DNA of 64,000 bases from Clostridium folliculivorans (GCF_024341905.1 NZ_BQXY01000001.1:901013-965012), one strand, 5' to 3'. Counted from the first letter of the stretch, positions 45,526 through 56,742 are shown. Numbers and translations: made by a program. The notes: generated by a model from the letters alone, not told the origin.

Positions 45526-46416
45526 ATGATTCCAAATAAAGATCATCTTGTAGCGACTTTTTCAATTGTTGGGTATGATCCTGTGGAAAAAGAATGGGGA
45601 GTTGCAGTACAATCAAAATTTTTAGGGGTAGGAGCTTTAGTGCCTTGGGCGAAGGCTGGTGTGGGAGCTATAGCAACTCAATCCTGGTGTAATACTAGTT
45701 TTGGACCAGAGGGACTTAAACTGTTAGAAGAAGGATTAAGTGCAGAGAAGGTTTTAGAAAAGCTACTGGAAAACGATGAGCAGAAAGAATATCGTCAAGT
45801 TGGTATTGTGGATGCTGAAGGAAAGGGAGCTACATTTACAGGTAAGGAATGCTTTAACTGGGCTGGTGGAATCGCAGGAGAAAATTTTGCGTGTCAAGGC
45901 AATATATTAGTGAATCCTGAAACTGTAGAAGCTCTTGCAGATACTTTTAAAAATACAAAAGGAGACTTGGCTGAACGACTTGTTGCTGCTTTAGACAGCG
46001 CTCAATCAGCTGGTGGGGACAGTAGAGGAAAGCAATCTGCTGCCTTATTAGTAGTAAAAGAAAAAGGTGGCTATGGTGGCTTCAATGATAGATATATAGA
46101 TCTTAGAGTGGATGATCATGTAGAACCAATCAAAGAATTAAAGAGACTTCTTGATTTATATAGGCTTTATTTTTATAAGACTAAGCCAGGAAATTTAGTT
46201 AAAATTGAAGGTAAATTAATCAGTGAAATTAAAGAAGAACTTAAGAAGACAGGATATTTTGAAGGTGAAGTAGATGAAAAGTTTGATGAGCAATTTAAAG
46301 CTGGCCTTAAGAGATTTTACCTTACAGAAAACTTTGATGAGCGTTATCGTGAAGATGATAATATAGATATAGAAGTGCTAGCATTTTTAAGAGAATTAGC
46401 TAAGAAAAGTGAATAA
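45526..46416 (+). CDS. DUF1028 protein with peptidoglycan-binding-like C-terminus
   Basis: A 296-residue protein. Residues 1-205 match the DUF1028 Ntn-hydrolase-like family (ATFSIVGYDPVEKEWGVAVQ, GVGAIATQSWCNTSFGPEGL, SAGGDSRGKQSAALLVV). The C-terminal part resembles a peptidoglycan-binding repeat. No signal peptide. The enzyme activity of the family is not settled. AGGGGGA precedes the ATG. Confidence 0.85.
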   Translation: MIPNKDHLVATFSIVGYDPVEKEWGVAVQSKFLGVGALVPWAKAGVGAIATQSWCNTSFGPEGLKLLEEGLSAEKVLEKLLENDEQKEYRQVGIVDAEGKGATFTGKECFNWAGGIAGENFACQGNILVNPETVEALADTFKNTKGDLAERLVAALDSAQSAGGDSRGKQSAALLVVKEKGGYGGFNDRYIDLRVDDHVEPIKELKRLLDLYRLYFYKTKPGNLVKIEGKLISEIKEELKKTGYFEGEVDEKFDEQFKAGLKRFYLTENFDERYREDDNIDIEVLAFLRELAKKSE

Positions 46417-46428
46417 TTAGATGAAATA

Positions 46429-46468
46429 AAACAGCATGGATACCTTAGAGTATTAATGCTGTTTTTTG
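46429..46468 (+). terminator. Terminator after the DUF1028 gene
   Basis: AACAGCAT / ATGCTGTT stem then TTTTT; the inner loop can partly pair. Confidence 0.75.
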
Positions 46469-46594
46469 CTTTAATATTGATAATTTGCGGTTCAAATAAG
46501 ATAAATAATAGAGTGTGAATGATAAATAATTTTCAAAATTTATTGTATAGACAAGAGGTCTAAGTAATAAAAATGAGATGTAAAATAAGATTAA

Positions 46595-48007
<1,413 letters not shown>

Positions 48008-48027
48008 TTAATACAATAAATATATTG

Positions 48028-48081
48028 AACAAAACTCACTTTTGGTGTAAAATTACACTAAAGGTGAGTTTTGTGTTTTTA
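48028..48081 (+). terminator. Terminator after the GH1 gene
   Basis: Long stem ACAAAACTCAC...GTGT / ACAC...GTGAGTTTTGT, followed by TTTTT. Confidence 0.85.
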
Positions 48082-48128
48082 TGTTTTATATATTTTATGT
48101 AATAATGGTTTGAAAGGATGAGGCAAGA

Positions 48129-48566
48129 TTGGGTTGTTTAAAAAGGTCCAGTATAATATTTTTAATTTTAACTATACTTCTATTTTTTATGAATATTGTA
48201 GATGGATTCTACGGGAATCCTGTAAGTAAATATTTGGCCAATAGACAAATGACAAGTTATATAAATAGTTGTCTACATATAAAAAAGTTTGAAATTAAAG
48301 CAATAAATAAAAATATTAAATATGGAGGATATTATGTTGCTGATGTATATGATGAAGATAATAACAACAAATTCAACATAGCAGCAACAGAAAAAAATGT
48401 TATTTCTAATACTCTTACTGATATAGAACCTCCAACAAATGTGGATAAAACTAATTATTCTTCAATAATTTTATGGGAAACACTAAAAGTAAGTTTTATA
48501 TTATTTGCACTATGTTCTATCATATATTTTTACGGTAGTTTGTTTAAAAAAAGCAAAGAATCGTGA
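48129..48566 (+). CDS. Two-span membrane protein, unknown
   Basis: A 145-residue protein with TTG start and GAAAGGATGAGG upstream. Membrane segments at about residues 8-26 (IIFLILTILLFFMNIVDG) and 118-138, with an extracytoplasmic middle. No family recognised. Confidence 0.55.
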   Translation: MGCLKRSSIIFLILTILLFFMNIVDGFYGNPVSKYLANRQMTSYINSCLHIKKFEIKAINKNIKYGGYYVADVYDEDNNNKFNIAATEKNVISNTLTDIEPPTNVDKTNYSSIILWETLKVSFILFALCSIIYFYGSLFKKSKES

Positions 48567-48671
48567 TGTTACGCTTAATTTAACTGTTATTCAAGTATAT
48601 CTTTATTGTTTAGATATATTTCGAAAGTAAAAAACAACATCTAAGATATTAATGACTGAAAGGTGAGCGAA

Positions 48672-49121
48672 ATGACAAGAGAAGAGTTCATAAAAAAAGT
48701 TGATGAAAAGATAAAACTTATAAGAACTGAAAAGGGATATACCCAAGATAAGATGGCTGAAATACTGGGAATATCTAAAAAGACACTAGTACAAGTTGAA
48801 AAAGAAAGAGCAAGCTTAGGTTGGTCAGTAGCCATAGCAGTATGTGTTATTTTTAAAGAAAGTGAAATACTTGAATTAACTTTTGGTGGAGATATTGATG
48901 AAATTATTCTATCTTTGTCTTTTGCAAATGAAGAGAGAAGATATGCTCCAACCCTTGGAGGAAAGGTGTGGTGGAACAATATAAAAAGTGAAAAAGGATT
49001 TACCATACAACAGAATATAATATCAAACCATTATAGAATTTTAGATAGCAATAACAGAAGGATTTGTTATTCTTTTGAGAGAGAGTATATAGATATGAGA
49101 TTTAAAGAACTTACGGAGTAA
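48672..49121 (+). CDS. Xre-family helix-turn-helix regulator
   Basis: A 149-residue protein from ATG 48672 (AAAGGTGAG upstream). The N-terminal helix-turn-helix (IRTEKGYTQDKMAEILGISK) is followed by a unique C-terminal part with conserved-looking aromatic residues (GGKVWWNNIKSEKGFTIQQN). Probably co-transcribed with the membrane protein 60 bases downstream, a common regulator-plus-membrane-protein pair. Confidence 0.82.
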   Translation: MTREEFIKKVDEKIKLIRTEKGYTQDKMAEILGISKKTLVQVEKERASLGWSVAIAVCVIFKESEILELTFGGDIDEIILSLSFANEERRYAPTLGGKVWWNNIKSEKGFTIQQNIISNHYRILDSNNRRICYSFEREYIDMRFKELTE

Positions 49122-49182
49122 AGGCATAAGTATGCACTGATACATGAATGTATAAATTTGTAGATAAATTAAGGAGGAGATC

Positions 49183-49527
49183 ATGAAAATTAAAAATTCA
49201 ATAATTATTTTATTTCCATCAATCATAATGACGTTAATAAATGTATTTTCTTTTTCAACGGATAGGATAAGTGGATACGACAAAGAAGGCATGATAATTC
49301 TGACGCTTATTATTATAAATCCGTTACTTTTTTTTATACAAGGGATAATGGCAGGTAAAGAAAAGATCAATATGTTTTTAGCTTTGGGTACGTCTACGGC
49401 AATATTTGTCTTATGGTGTTTAATCTATTTAAATCCTTCTGCGCTACCATATTGTGTTGTTTATATAATCATAGGTGGATTAACATACTTATTTGGAAGA
49501 TGGTTTTATAGAGGCAAAAAAGCATAA
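49183..49527 (+). CDS. Small integral membrane protein
   Basis: A 114-residue protein with three or four membrane segments (SIIILFPSIIMTLINVFSF, MIILTLIIINPLLFFIQG, YCVVYIIIGGLTYLFG). AAGGAGGAG precedes the ATG. Operon with the preceding regulator. Unknown function. Confidence 0.65.
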   Translation: MKIKNSIIILFPSIIMTLINVFSFSTDRISGYDKEGMIILTLIIINPLLFFIQGIMAGKEKINMFLALGTSTAIFVLWCLIYLNPSALPYCVVYIIIGGLTYLFGRWFYRGKKA

Positions 49528-49651
49528 GAGTATGAATTATGACAACTTAATGTTGTTTATGGTTTGTAAATAATAATTAAGACTACAGATAGAATATCTC
49601 GATTTAAAAGTATGCTGCAAGTATATATAAATTATTAAATACGCTGTTAAC

Positions 49652-49700
49652 AAAAGTAACTGCTAGTTGGATTAACCATCACTAGCAGTTACTTTTTACT
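49652..49700 (+). terminator. Terminator in the 49528-49833 gap
   Basis: AAAAGTAACTGCTAGT / ACTAGCAGTTACTTTTT with a 13-base loop; could serve both strands. The rest of this gap shows nothing else. Confidence 0.8.
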
Positions 49701-49833
49701 GTATAGAAACCAGTATTAATAAAGGTTTTCGATAAGTATTGCAAAAAAGAGATTTTCCTTATTGAAGGAAATCCTATTAAATAAAAATTTATAAGTCATA
49801 ACTTTTATAATGATAAAAACAAAGCTATATTGA

Positions 49834-51039
49834 TTAATAGGACATTAGAGTTTTAATAACCTCATAACAATTTGAAACAGGATGATAGTCCACTTTAGGT
49901 ATAGGAGCTTTCAAATTATTATATTTTGTGTTAGTTCTATTTAGTCTTTTGTGCCAGCCACCATGTTCACTATCAATAAAAAACGTCTCACAGTAAGTAG
50001 ATATATAAGTATACACATTCCAGTAATAAGCTTCCTTGCTATCGGAAGCTAAAAGAGCGGAAGCACCAAGGGTCTCCGCCATTACCCAAAAGTATTTGTC
50101 TGTGTCAATTGGAGCACCCTTTTGAGATATGGAGTAGAATATGCCGCCGTACTCATTGTCTACTGCTTTTGACATTGTAGTATTATAAAGATATTCAGCT
50201 TTTAGTGCCATCCAATCTTGAGGGAAGTTTCTCTTAAGCATTAAAAGTAACTTACTCCACTGAATAGAAAAACCAGGTATAAAAGCTGCTGTGCTAATAT
50301 CTTCTTCGGACTCTTTATCATAGTTCCAATCGATTTGCCAATTCTCGTCGTAATGATCCCAAATCATGCCGCCAGATTTGGAGGCAAGTTTTACTGTAAC
50401 AGATTTTGATAATTCGTAACATTTTTTAAGAAATTTTTTATCAGAAGTTGCTTCATAAGCGGCTATCATAGCCTCACACATATGCATATTTGCTTGTTGA
50501 CTGCGGTATGGAGATGTAATTGTAAAATCTCTATTTATCTCATTTACATATAGCTCATGATGAGGTTCCCAAAAATGGTTTTCAAGAAGTTCATAAACAT
50601 ACTCAATTATATATTTAGCAGACTGTATCCCAGCTTCATATGCCTTAGAAGCGGCAAGTAAAACAAAAGCATGACCAGTAGTAGATTTAGTGGAATCTGA
50701 CACCTGGTTATTTTTTAGTGTCCAGTAATATCCACCGTTACTTTTATCTAGATGGAATTCTTGTAAGAATTTCAATCCATGCTCTACTGCTTTGATGCAC
50801 CATGAAGCTTCACTATCAAGTAAGGCACCAATGCTAAACATATAAATAAATTTTGCAGTTCCTAAAATATGTTTTGTTTCAAAGTCACCAACGGTTCCGT
50901 CATCAAGAAAGTAACTAAAATAGCCCCCATTTTCATAGTCCATGCACTTTGGATAATAAAAATCAAGTATTTGAAAGATATGATTTTTTAGCCACTCAGG
51001 GTTTTGAAAATCTGAGCTACATACAGACTTATTGACCAT
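49834..51039 (-). CDS. AGE-family epimerase (N-acylglucosamine or cellobiose 2-epimerase)
   Basis: A 401-residue cytoplasmic (alpha/alpha)6-barrel enzyme. Typical elements are GGYFSYFLDDG, YRSQQANMHMCEAMIAAYEA, SKSGGMIWDHYDENW and GGIFYS. The family inverts C2 of N-acylglucosamine, cellobiose or mannose; the substrate cannot be read from the sequence. It is near a GH1 and a starch enzyme, so sugar use is plausible. Its ATG follows GGTGGTGAAG. Confidence 0.85.
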   Translation of the reverse strand: MVNKSVCSSDFQNPEWLKNHIFQILDFYYPKCMDYENGGYFSYFLDDGTVGDFETKHILGTAKFIYMFSIGALLDSEASWCIKAVEHGLKFLQEFHLDKSNGGYYWTLKNNQVSDSTKSTTGHAFVLLAASKAYEAGIQSAKYIIEYVYELLENHFWEPHHELYVNEINRDFTITSPYRSQQANMHMCEAMIAAYEATSDKKFLKKCYELSKSVTVKLASKSGGMIWDHYDENWQIDWNYDKESEEDISTAAFIPGFSIQWSKLLLMLKRNFPQDWMALKAEYLYNTTMSKAVDNEYGGIFYSISQKGAPIDTDKYFWVMAETLGASALLASDSKEAYYWNVYTYISTYCETFFIDSEHGGWHKRLNRTNTKYNNLKAPIPKVDYHPVSNCYEVIKTLMSY

Positions 51040-51129
51040 TTCTTCACCACCTTAACATTAAAATATATTCCCTTTAAAATCTATATATTCGTTAACTTTA
51101 AAGGGAATAAGTATTAAAATAGGTGATGA

Positions 51130-52848
51130 TTATTTTAGTGTGAATTGTTGTATAAGCTTTCCTAATTTTAATGCACTATCAGCATTACTATCTGAAGAAG
51201 CTAGTATTGAATCATTTTTACCGCTAACCTCAACTATACTTGAAGCTATATTAGTTGAGGATTTGGCTACTTCAGTCACAGATATTGCAACATCATCCAT
51301 GCTCTTTGTGATTTGGTCTACTGTGTCTGAAATATTTTTTGAGACTTCTGCAAAGTTTCCGATTAACTCCTTAAAGGTATCTCCATCTTTTTTGTACTCG
51401 TCACTGATTGTAATTAATTTTTCATAATCTTTTAAAACATCTTTTTCGATAAACATCAATACATCTTGAGATGAACCTGCTAGCTTACCAACTGAGTTAA
51501 GTACTGCATTAATCTTTGTTTGTATTTCAGAAACTGCAACAGAAGATTGCTCCGCAAGTCTTCTTACTTCATCTGCAACCACTGCAAAGCCTTTACCAGC
51601 CTCACCGGCTCTTGCAGATTCTATTGCAGCATTTAAAGCTAATAGATTAGTTTGACTAGCTATGGCATCGATACTATTTGCTACTTCTGATATTTCATTT
51701 ACCACAGCTACTTCAGCAAGTGCTTTCTCAAGATTAATCTTTGTTGAATTATATATTCTTTCTGCATTTTCTCTAGAGCTAACAGATTCTTTATTTATAG
51801 CAGTAGCTTTTTGTTGAATATTTAATGCTATATCTAAACCTTGTTGAGCTTTTTGTGCAGTAGTATTTATTTCATCTCTTACATTTGAAGTCATTGATGA
51901 TACTTCTTGAACTGCAGCAGAGGATTCCTCCATACCTGCTGAAATCTCTTCTGTAGCCGCTGATATTTGTTCTATTTGTGAGCTTACTTCAGTAAATAGA
52001 TTATTTGTTACTTCACTACTTTGAAGTATACTTTCGCTTTCCTCTTTTATGGAAAGCATACTTATATTTAGTTTATGCACAGCATCATTTAATGCAATAA
52101 CAGTGTTTCCGATTTCATCTTTGGCTGCAACTTCCATCTGTAGATTGAAATCACCTTCAGCAAGCTTTGTTGAACCATTCATAACTTCTTTAACTTGTGT
52201 TACAATACTCTTTCTGATAATATAAGTTAAAAGTATCCCTAGTACTATACTTATAACAAGTATTATAATCATCTGACTAGAAGCAGTAGCTGTTGTTGAT
52301 TGGCCTTTTTCAGCTTCAATCTGCATTGAAGTGTTTTGTAAATTAAGAATATCATCTATGCTTTTAAGCAAAGTAGCTTGTGGTGTATCAATATCTTTTA
52401 GTATTAATTCTAATTGTGCATTGGTAAGAGAAGTTTGTGTAGCTGTAGCCATAGCTTTATCGAAGGCTGAGAAGGCTGCTGCTGAATTTGTTTGGATTAC
52501 TTGATAGACTTGTTTACTTTCAGCTGTACTGATAAGTGAACCTAACTCATTTTTACTATCTTCAAATATCTTTTTGTTATCATTAACTATCTTTTGCTGT
52601 TCTGTTATATAGTTAGAATCACTACTTATTGATATGTTTCTAAAACTAATTGCTATCTTGTTAATGCTACCTCTCATTTTGTAAGCCAGTTCAATTTTTT
52701 TGTTTTCAATGTTTACCAATCTAGAAACGCTTTGATTTATGGCATTCAATCTAAATATTGCTAGTGCAGAGGAAAGCATCACTAGCAATATCATTAGAGA
52801 GAAACCAATTATTAGTTTGTTTGAAAGCTTAACCTTATTGAATCTCAT
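51130..52848 (-). CDS. Methyl-accepting chemotaxis protein
   Basis: A 572-residue chemoreceptor. First membrane helix near the start ([20 protein letters not shown]), four-helix-bundle sensor, second helix ([19 protein letters not shown]), HAMP and signalling domain with the hairpin tip [20 protein letters not shown] and [23 protein letters not shown] 52848 with AGGAGTG upstream is used rather than the longer frame to 52875. A Spo0A-box match lies just upstream. Confidence 0.94.
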   Translation of the reverse strand: MRFNKVKLSNKLIIGFSLMILLVMLSSALAIFRLNAINQSVSRLVNIENKKIELAYKMRGSINKIAISFRNISISSDSNYITEQQKIVNDNKKIFEDSKNELGSLISTAESKQVYQVIQTNSAAAFSAFDKAMATATQTSLTNAQLELILKDIDTPQATLLKSIDDILNLQNTSMQIEAEKGQSTTATASSQMIIILVISIVLGILLTYIIRKSIVTQVKEVMNGSTKLAEGDFNLQMEVAAKDEIGNTVIALNDAVHKLNISMLSIKEESESILQSSEVTNNLFTEVSSQIEQISAATEEISAGMEESSAAVQEVSSMTSNVRDEINTTAQKAQQGLDIALNIQQKATAINKESVSSRENAERIYNSTKINLEKALAEVAVVNEISEVANSIDAIASQTNLLALNAAIESARAGEAGKGFAVVADEVRRLAEQSSVAVSEIQTKINAVLNSVGKLAGSSQDVLMFIEKDVLKDYEKLITISDEYKKDGDTFKELIGNFAEVSKNISDTVDQITKSMDDVAISVTEVAKSSTNIASSIVEVSGKNDSILASSDSNADSALKLGKLIQQFTLK

Positions 52849-52888
52849 AACAACACTCCTTAAATATTTTATCATTAGTTTATATTAG

Positions 52889-52902
52889 TTTTTCGACAAA
52901 AT
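52889..52902 (-). promoter_or_regulatory. Spo0A-box match upstream of the chemoreceptor gene
   Basis: On the minus strand the sequence is TTTTGTCGAAAA, containing TGTCGAA, about 45 bases before the start codon. Binding is inferred. The remainder of 52903-53166 has no gene. Confidence 0.5.
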
Positions 52903-53166
52903 TTGCACTGAACTTTAATGGGATTTAGAGGTGATTTTAACTTAACTAAGTAAGGATATTTTTCAATGTTATACAAAATAAGTTGAGATATTTAGTACTG
53001 AACAGTAGTTTTTTTATAATTATGTATCTGCTAGGTTATGTTTTAACAGTACCTTTTTTAAAAGTAGCGAAATAAGTTTTATATCCAGCATAGAAAGAGC
53101 TTTAAGAACATATTAATTACAGAATTTATTACTTAAAATTGTTTTAAAGAAAGGAGTGAAATTTAT

Positions 53167-53460
53167 ATGAAAAAGAAATTAATAATAACTATTATACTTA
53201 TTAGCACTGCTACCATTTTAGTAAGTTGTATCCCAGGGGATGGGACTAATTCACCCTCAAACCAGGCAGGATTTTTTTCTGGAATTTGGCATGGATGGAT
53301 TGCACCAATTTCACTTATAGGAGAATTCTTTAATAATAAACTTAGGGTGTATGAGGTTAATAACACGGGATTTTGGTATGACTTGGGGTTCTATGCTGCT
53401 ATAATAAGTGGTTTTGGAGGTCTATCTTTAGTTAGAAAAAAAGATTCAGATAAGAAGTAA
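53167..53460 (+). CDS. Small predicted lipoprotein
   Basis: A 97-residue protein starting MKKKLIITIILISTATILVSC, a lipoprotein signal. A glycine/aromatic stretch (GFFSGIWHGWIAPISLIGEF) and a C-terminal hydrophobic segment with a basic tail follow. Similar short proteins are seen in clostridia; role unknown. AAAGGAGTG precedes the ATG. Confidence 0.72.
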   Translation: MKKKLIITIILISTATILVSCIPGDGTNSPSNQAGFFSGIWHGWIAPISLIGEFFNNKLRVYEVNNTGFWYDLGFYAAIISGFGGLSLVRKKDSDKK

Positions 53461-53611
53461 CGTTAAACGTAGTTTGTGTTAAATGATAAGGATATAAGAG
53501 AATCCTTGGTTAATAATGATTTTGCTGCTGACTTTGTAAATAACCCAATGTTATAATGAGAATAAAAATATGCTATAATGATACGAAAGACTTAGGACAA
53601 GGGGTTTTTAT

Positions 53612-54331
53612 ATGAATATAGAATTAGACGTTCACACACATACAATTGCAAGTGGCCATGCGTACAGTACCATTAGAGAAATGGCTAGAGCTGCTTCTGA
53701 GAAAGGCTTAAAACTTTTGGGGATTACAGAACATGCACCTGGGATACCGGGAACTTGTGAGCAGATTTATTTTGGAAATCTTAGAGTAGTTCCAAGAGAA
53801 ATGTATGGGGTAGAGCTAATGCTAGGCTCAGAAATAAATATTTTAGATTATAATGGAAGTTTGAGTTTAGAAGAGAGATATATTGACAAATTAGATGTTA
53901 GAATTGCAGGCATTCATAAGTTCTGCTATGAATATGGCACTATAGAACAGAATACCAGTGCAGTGCTAGGAGCAATTAAGCATCCTAAAATAGATATTAT
54001 AAGTCACCCAGATGACGGTGATTGTCCACTTAACTATGAAGTCATAGTGCAAGCTGCAAAACAGTATAACACCTTATTAGAGCTTAATAATAATTCAATA
54101 AATCCAGAAAATCAAAGAAAAAATGCTAGGGAAAATAACATTTATATGCTTAATCTTTGCAAAAAGTACGAAGTACCTATAATACTAGGAAGTGATGCTC
54201 ATTTTGATGAACATGTAGGTAAGATGAACCTTGTACTTGAAGTGCTTAATGAAGTGAGTTTTCCTGAGAAGTTAGTGATAAATAAATCGGTTGAAGAGTT
54301 CAAAAAAATGATTCGTAAGAATAGACCGTAG
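53612..54331 (+). CDS. PHP-domain phosphoesterase (YcdX-type)
   Basis: A 239-residue metal-dependent hydrolase. Metal ligands are in LDVHTHTIASGHAYST, GITEHAPG, GSEINIL, DIISHPDDG and GSDAHFDEHVG. The family includes phosphatases with broad substrates. AAGGGG precedes the ATG. Single gene. Confidence 0.88.
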   Translation: MNIELDVHTHTIASGHAYSTIREMARAASEKGLKLLGITEHAPGIPGTCEQIYFGNLRVVPREMYGVELMLGSEINILDYNGSLSLEERYIDKLDVRIAGIHKFCYEYGTIEQNTSAVLGAIKHPKIDIISHPDDGDCPLNYEVIVQAAKQYNTLLELNNNSINPENQRKNARENNIYMLNLCKKYEVPIILGSDAHFDEHVGKMNLVLEVLNEVSFPEKLVINKSVEEFKKMIRKNRP

Positions 54332-54354
54332 ATATTAATAGACTGTATTATATA

Positions 54355-54416
54355 GATAAACCAGTTCCAAATAGAATCTTTATTTTGATAAATTCTAATA
54401 TGAAGTAGTTTATTTA
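54355..54416 (+). repeat. Palindromic repeat family C, copy 5 (diverged)
   Basis: GATAAACCAGTTCCAAATAG pairs imperfectly with ATATGAAGTAGTTTATT. Its left arm resembles the CAGTTCCAAAT type and its right arm the GAAGTAG type, so it may be a hybrid. Confidence 0.5.
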
Positions 54417-54523
54417 TAGCTATTTATATAATAACAAATATAATTTTGATTGTGTTGCATATTTAAGTGTTAGGTAATGGTACAAGTTTAATATAAACAT
54501 TAGATTAGAAAGGTAAAGTGCCA

Positions 54524-55690
54524 ATGAAATTAGATAAAAAGCTATTACAATATTCTTTGTATGCTGTTGGAACTGTTATGATTATATATATCGGAATATC
54601 AATTTTAAATAACATAGTAAATATATATAATCTAGTATCGACCGGATTAAGAACAGCTTATGGGCTAGTTAAGCCACTTTTAATAGCCTTGGTAATTGCA
54701 TATTTATTAAAGCCAGGGGTTGACGCTATAGAAAAATTTCTAGAAAAAAGACAGATCATTAAGAAGCCATCAGCTAGAAGAACTGTAGGAATAGTTGTAG
54801 TTTATGCTCTTATGATAGGATTATTTTTATCAATTATTATAGGAATATATATAATGGTCGGTGGAAAGCTTTCAAATAACACAACTATAGCCAATATGAC
54901 ATCATATTTAAATGAATACTTGAATAATACAAAGTTATCTGTAAACTACATTAGTGAGAAATTGCAAAGTTTGAATATATCAATCCCAACAGATTTAAAT
55001 GAAAAGATTGCACAGGTAGTAAGTTATGTACAAACCTATGTAACTGCCAGTATAGGTGGTTTAGCAAACTTTGTGGTATCAATGGGAGGCAATATAGCAA
55101 CCTTCTTTATTGCACTAATATTAAGTATTTATTTGGTTAAGGATTCTGAGTATTTTTCGGATATATGGAACAAAATATTCAATCTTTTGTTTGGAAAAAG
55201 TAAAGCAGGACACAAGCTAAGAGAAATATTTGCTATATTAGATAACACATTTAATAATTACATAAGAGGACAGCTATTAGAAGCTTCTATGGTAGGTATT
55301 TTGTCTGCAATAGTCCTTTATTTCATAGGAATAGATTATGCATTTGTCATTGGTATAATAGCTGGTATATGCAATATGATTCCATATGTAGGACCTTTAG
55401 TAGGTACTGTACTAGCAGTTGTTATGGCGTTACTTAGTGGAGAACCTATTACCGCTTTATGGGCAATAGTAGGAATGCTTGCAGTTCAGCAAGTGGATAA
55501 CAATTTTCTTGCACCTAAAATAGTAGGCGATAGTGTAGGGCTTCACCCTGTATTTACAATGCTAGCAATTTTAATAGGTGGAAATGTTGGAGGGCTTATA
55601 GGTATGCTTATAGCTGTTCCAGTAGCCGCTTCATTAAAGATAATATTCTCAAAATGGTATAATGATCATATGGAGAAATCAAAAGTTTAA
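54524..55690 (+). CDS. AI-2E family (PerM/YtvI) transporter
   Basis: A 388-residue protein with about eight membrane spans and the family signature (GICNMIPYVGPLVGTVLAVV, then VQQVDNNFLAPKIVGDSVGL). Family members include AI-2 exporters and the sporulation protein YtvI; substrate unknown. Start is ATG 54524 or the GTG two codons earlier; AAAGG lies upstream. Confidence 0.87.
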   Translation: MKLDKKLLQYSLYAVGTVMIIYIGISILNNIVNIYNLVSTGLRTAYGLVKPLLIALVIAYLLKPGVDAIEKFLEKRQIIKKPSARRTVGIVVVYALMIGLFLSIIIGIYIMVGGKLSNNTTIANMTSYLNEYLNNTKLSVNYISEKLQSLNISIPTDLNEKIAQVVSYVQTYVTASIGGLANFVVSMGGNIATFFIALILSIYLVKDSEYFSDIWNKIFNLLFGKSKAGHKLREIFAILDNTFNNYIRGQLLEASMVGILSAIVLYFIGIDYAFVIGIIAGICNMIPYVGPLVGTVLAVVMALLSGEPITALWAIVGMLAVQQVDNNFLAPKIVGDSVGLHPVFTMLAILIGGNVGGLIGMLIAVPVAASLKIIFSKWYNDHMEKSKV

Positions 55691-55729
55691 ATGGTGTAAG
55701 GGCTTAATACAATATTGAAATATCATGAA

Positions 55730-55768
55730 AAATTACGGGTGAATATTATTCACCCGTAATTATGTTTT
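55730..55768 (+). terminator. Terminator after the permease gene
   Basis: AATTACGGGTGAA pairs with TTCACCCGTAATT, followed by ATGTTTTAT. The T run is short. Confidence 0.6.
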
Positions 55769-55792
55769 ATAAGAAAAATATATTCATATAAA

Positions 55793-55886
55793 GATGAACT
55801 ACTTCAATCCGAAATCTATTTTCAAAACTCCTCTGGGTTCTGAGAGGAGAATTTGAAAATATAAGTTTAATTATGAAGTGGTTCAT
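55793..55886 (+). repeat. Palindromic repeat family C, copy 6 (nested hairpin)
   Basis: GATGAACTACTTCA / TGAAGTGGTTCATC outer arms. Inner hairpin TTTTCAAAACTCCTCT / AGAGGAGAATTTGAAAA with loop GGGTTCT. Same plan as copy 4 with compensating changes in the stems. Confidence 0.85.
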
Positions 55887-55891
55887 CTATA

Positions 55892-55949
55892 GATAAACTA
55901 CTTCATATTAGAACTTATCCCAGGAGTTTAATGACTGAAGTAGTTTATC
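55892..55949 (+). repeat. Palindromic repeat family C, copy 7
   Basis: GATAAACTACTTC / GAAGTAGTTTATC, perfect over 13 bases, directly after copy 6. Confidence 0.8.
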
Positions 55950-55960
55950 AGTTCAGCGGA

Positions 55961-56066
55961 ATAGATAATCCAGTTCTATCTAATAAAACTAAGTGATGCC
56001 TCTGTTAACGATTGATGGCAACAGGATTATCAGATATAGATTTCATTTGGAACTAGTTTATCTATA
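55961..56066 (+). repeat. Palindromic repeat family C, copy 8 (branched)
   Basis: ATAGATAATCCAGTTC pairs imperfectly with GGAACTAGTTTATCTATA. Inside, GATAATCC / GGATTATC and CTGTT / AACAG form alternative stems. It abuts the small membrane gene on the minus strand. Confidence 0.6.
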
Positions 56067-56253
56067 TTATTCCATTCCGATGTAGGCAATACCAAATATT
56101 GATTACTAATGCAATACATGTGACTAATATGATTCCAATTGCAATAGGTAATGTTATTTTTTGAGAACGTTTGCTTATTATATAAAATATAATCGCATCA
56201 TTCAATATAACAACTAATACACTTCTAATAATAAGCTCTTTCAAAATGTTCAT
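56062..56253 (-). CDS. Small two-span membrane protein
   Basis: A 63-residue protein with two hydrophobic segments (SVLVVILNDAIIFYIISK and IAIGIILVTCIALVINIWYC). CGGAGTTG precedes the ATG. Ends within the terminal arm of a repeat. No family recognised. Confidence 0.5.
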   Translation of the reverse strand: MNILKELIIRSVLVVILNDAIIFYIISKRSQKITLPIAIGIILVTCIALVINIWYCLHRNGII

Positions 56254-56504
56254 AGTATCAACTCCGTTTTATAAAATATCATAATACTCATGTACGACAT
56301 TATAGTTAATCTATACTCTAATTATATCACTAATCTTAAGAGCTTTTATATAATTATACAAATATCAGCCTTCTTTAAAATCTATTATTTTGTATAGGCA
56401 GGTGTAGCATTTCGTTGAACCATCAACTTTATTGCTTTTACTTCATTCATAATTTTACTTGTATAGGAATTCTCAAGTGTTTATCATAGACCTTTATGTG
56501 ATTC
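56254..56504 (+). other. Non-coding stretch upstream of the CGTase gene
   Basis: Divergent intergenic DNA; nothing recognised before the family B element that follows. Confidence 0.4.
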
Positions 56505-56607
56505 AGTAAAAAACAAAACTTATTCGCCAAAAAGTTTTCTTATATGCATTTGGAAGGGGGATGTGTAAAAAACTCAGGAAGGTCCCTTCGGCAACCCCTA
56601 TATGAGG
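56505..56607 (+). repeat. Dispersed structured element family B, copy 5 (diverged)
   Basis: CAGTAAAAAACAAAACTTAT then TCGCC, ATATGCATTTGGAAGG, GGGATGTGTAAAAAACTCA and a GGAAGGTCCCTTC hairpin. The leading part matches copy 1 closely; the tail is rearranged. Confidence 0.6.
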
Positions 56608-56671
56608 ATAATTGTAAAATAAGTATATTTTAAGTAACAAAAAATATATATAAAAAATATATTGGTAACAC

Positions 56672-56701
56672 TTGACATTAACCAAATCCATTGTGTATAG
56701 T
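56672..56701 (+). promoter_or_regulatory. SigA-type promoter of the CGTase gene
   Basis: TTGACA at 56672-56677 and TATAGT at 56696-56701, spaced by 18 bases, the best vegetative promoter in this region. Confidence 0.6.
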
Positions 56702-56726
56702 AAATTACATAAGATATATCTTTATT

Positions 56727-56742
56727 ACTTAACCGATTAAGT
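56727..56742 (+). promoter_or_regulatory. Candidate LacI-family operator
   Basis: ACTTAACCGATTAAGT is a near-perfect palindrome with central CG about 26 bases after the -10 box, the form bound by LacI/GalR regulators. The LacI-type gene at 59235 is the obvious partner. Confidence 0.5.
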
